A stretch of 28,784 nucleotides of DNA from a virus. Shown in pieces: positions 28,396-28,784 of this stretch. A program made the position numbers and the translations under genes. The stretch spans positions 1 to 28,784 of the IMG/VR virus record IMGVR_UViG_3300025117_000638. One strand, written 5' to 3'. The notes beneath the pieces are model-generated. The model did not search any database. It was not told where the DNA came from and saw nothing but the letters and a program-made list of their open reading frames with translations. The stretch's first letter is position 1. Each line of letters starts with the position of its first letter.

Positions 28396-28784
28396 TCACC
28401 GGTCGGCGGTCTCCTGGCGCAGGGCCTCGAGGCCGGAGAGATCGTCAGCCCGGGACGTGGACGGTCTATCGGTGGCCCGGGTGAGCCATCCGGCGAGGAA
28501 GCGCGCCATGCCTCGACTGGTCTTTCGCTTGCTGGCGTTGGTCTCGATCCACGCCAGAGCGTGACGGCATTGCTGAGCTACGTCGAGGGAGGGGAAGAGG
28601 GTAGCCCACTGGTCTACCTGCGCTTGGGTGAGGGTCCAGGTCGAGCCGTTTGTGCCCACTGTTGGGAACTCCAGAAACGGGATACCGACAGCGCCGAGTT
28701 GTTTCAGCTCGGCGCCTAGTGCGGTGGTCAAAGAGACGGGTACTGCAACAACACCAGACCCAGACCCAGACCCAGACCCAGAGA
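28396..28784 (-). CDS. Replication initiator / helicase loader-like protein, C-terminal part (runs off the right edge)
   Basis: The frame stays open to the window edge, so the TTG at 28731 is not a start. It reads a Ser-Gly repeat linker, then LTTALGAELKQLGAVGIPFL and the domain WTLTQAQVDQWATLFPSLDV ... LAWIETNASKRKTSRGMARF ... LAGWLTRA. This 'W......vdqW...fP.ldv....a..W...np.kRKT..gm.rFl..WL.ra' pattern is typical of the C-terminal domain of phage replication proteins and DnaT-like loaders that sit next to DnaB genes. The N-terminal, probably DNA-binding part lies outside the window. Its stop is 157 bases before the helicase start. Confidence 0.75.
   Translation of the reverse strand, partial: SGSGSGSGSGVVAVPVSLTTALGAELKQLGAVGIPFLEFPTVGTNGSTWTLTQAQVDQWATLFPSLDVAQQCRHALAWIETNASKRKTSRGMARFLAGWLTRATDRPSTSRADDLSGLEALRQETADR
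28755..28784. repeat. Hexanucleotide repeat encoding a Ser-Gly linker
   Basis: At least four perfect copies of cagacc in tandem, continuing into the edge of the window. In the minus-strand frame they read (Ser-Gly)n, forming a flexible linker between domains of the initiator-like protein. Such repeats can vary in copy number by slippage without breaking the frame. Confidence 0.9.

Noticed and set aside
1-28784. tRNA genes, CRISPR arrays and insertion sequences
   Set aside because: No cloverleaf-like candidates, no regularly spaced repeats and no transposase motifs were seen when reading both strands; a dedicated scan was not possible.

Overview
The window is part of a tailed double-stranded DNA phage genome (or a prophage with the same layout). 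It is GC-rich, and every gene I can support lies on the minus strand, so the biological order runs from right to left. The phage assignment rests on terminase, portal, Mu-F-like minor head protein, scaffold, HK97-type capsid, head-tail connector, tail tube, tail chaperone pair and tape-measure genes in the usual siphovirus order. The tape measure and the tail-tube type genes suggest a long non-contractile tail; no sheath gene is seen. The host cannot be named from the sequence; the GC content and codon use point only to a GC-rich bacterium. No tRNA, CRISPR array, integrase or lysis gene was recognised.

Layout in transcription order. (1) Replication and DNA-handling end, 28784-25996: the C-terminal part of a replication-initiator-like protein (cut by the window edge), a DnaB-type helicase, a small ORF in a hairpin-rich stretch, and a ParB-like protein. 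(2) A radical SAM enzyme (24476-25999), coupled to the ParB-like gene and visibly more AT-rich than its surroundings. (3) Packaging: a Cys/His-containing small-terminase candidate and the large terminase. (4) A run of small accessory genes (20374-22601), including an isochorismatase-fold hydrolase, an HExxH metallopeptidase and a small membrane protein. (5) Head: DUF4055-like portal, Mu-F-like minor head protein, scaffold and major capsid protein. (6) A 10-kb accessory insert (5661-15485) between the capsid gene and the head-tail connector genes. (7) Connector and tail genes, ending in a tape-measure gene that leaves the window on the left.

The standout is block 6. It encodes a sugar-nucleotide dehydratase of the CapD/FlaA1 family, a DegT-type aminotransferase and a left-handed beta-helix acyltransferase, which together resemble the route to UDP-diacetamido-trideoxyhexoses such as bacillosamine. 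It also encodes two tandem sulfotransferase-like proteins, two GT-A and one GT-B-like glycosyltransferase, a second SDR epimerase that lacks the usual catalytic lysine, a methyltransferase, and two proteins that share an N-terminal domain. Nearly every junction uses a 4-base start/stop overlap, so the cassette looks like one translationally coupled operon made together with late virion proteins. The simplest inference is that the phage makes and attaches an unusual, possibly sulfated and methylated glycan to its own particle; modification of the host surface is the main alternative.

Other points of interest are a well-formed -1 frameshift site joining the tail chaperone ORFs, the radical SAM/ParB pair, a near-perfect 28-bp palindrome, and strong GC-rich hairpins next to the capsid, portal, tail-tube and tail-chaperone genes.
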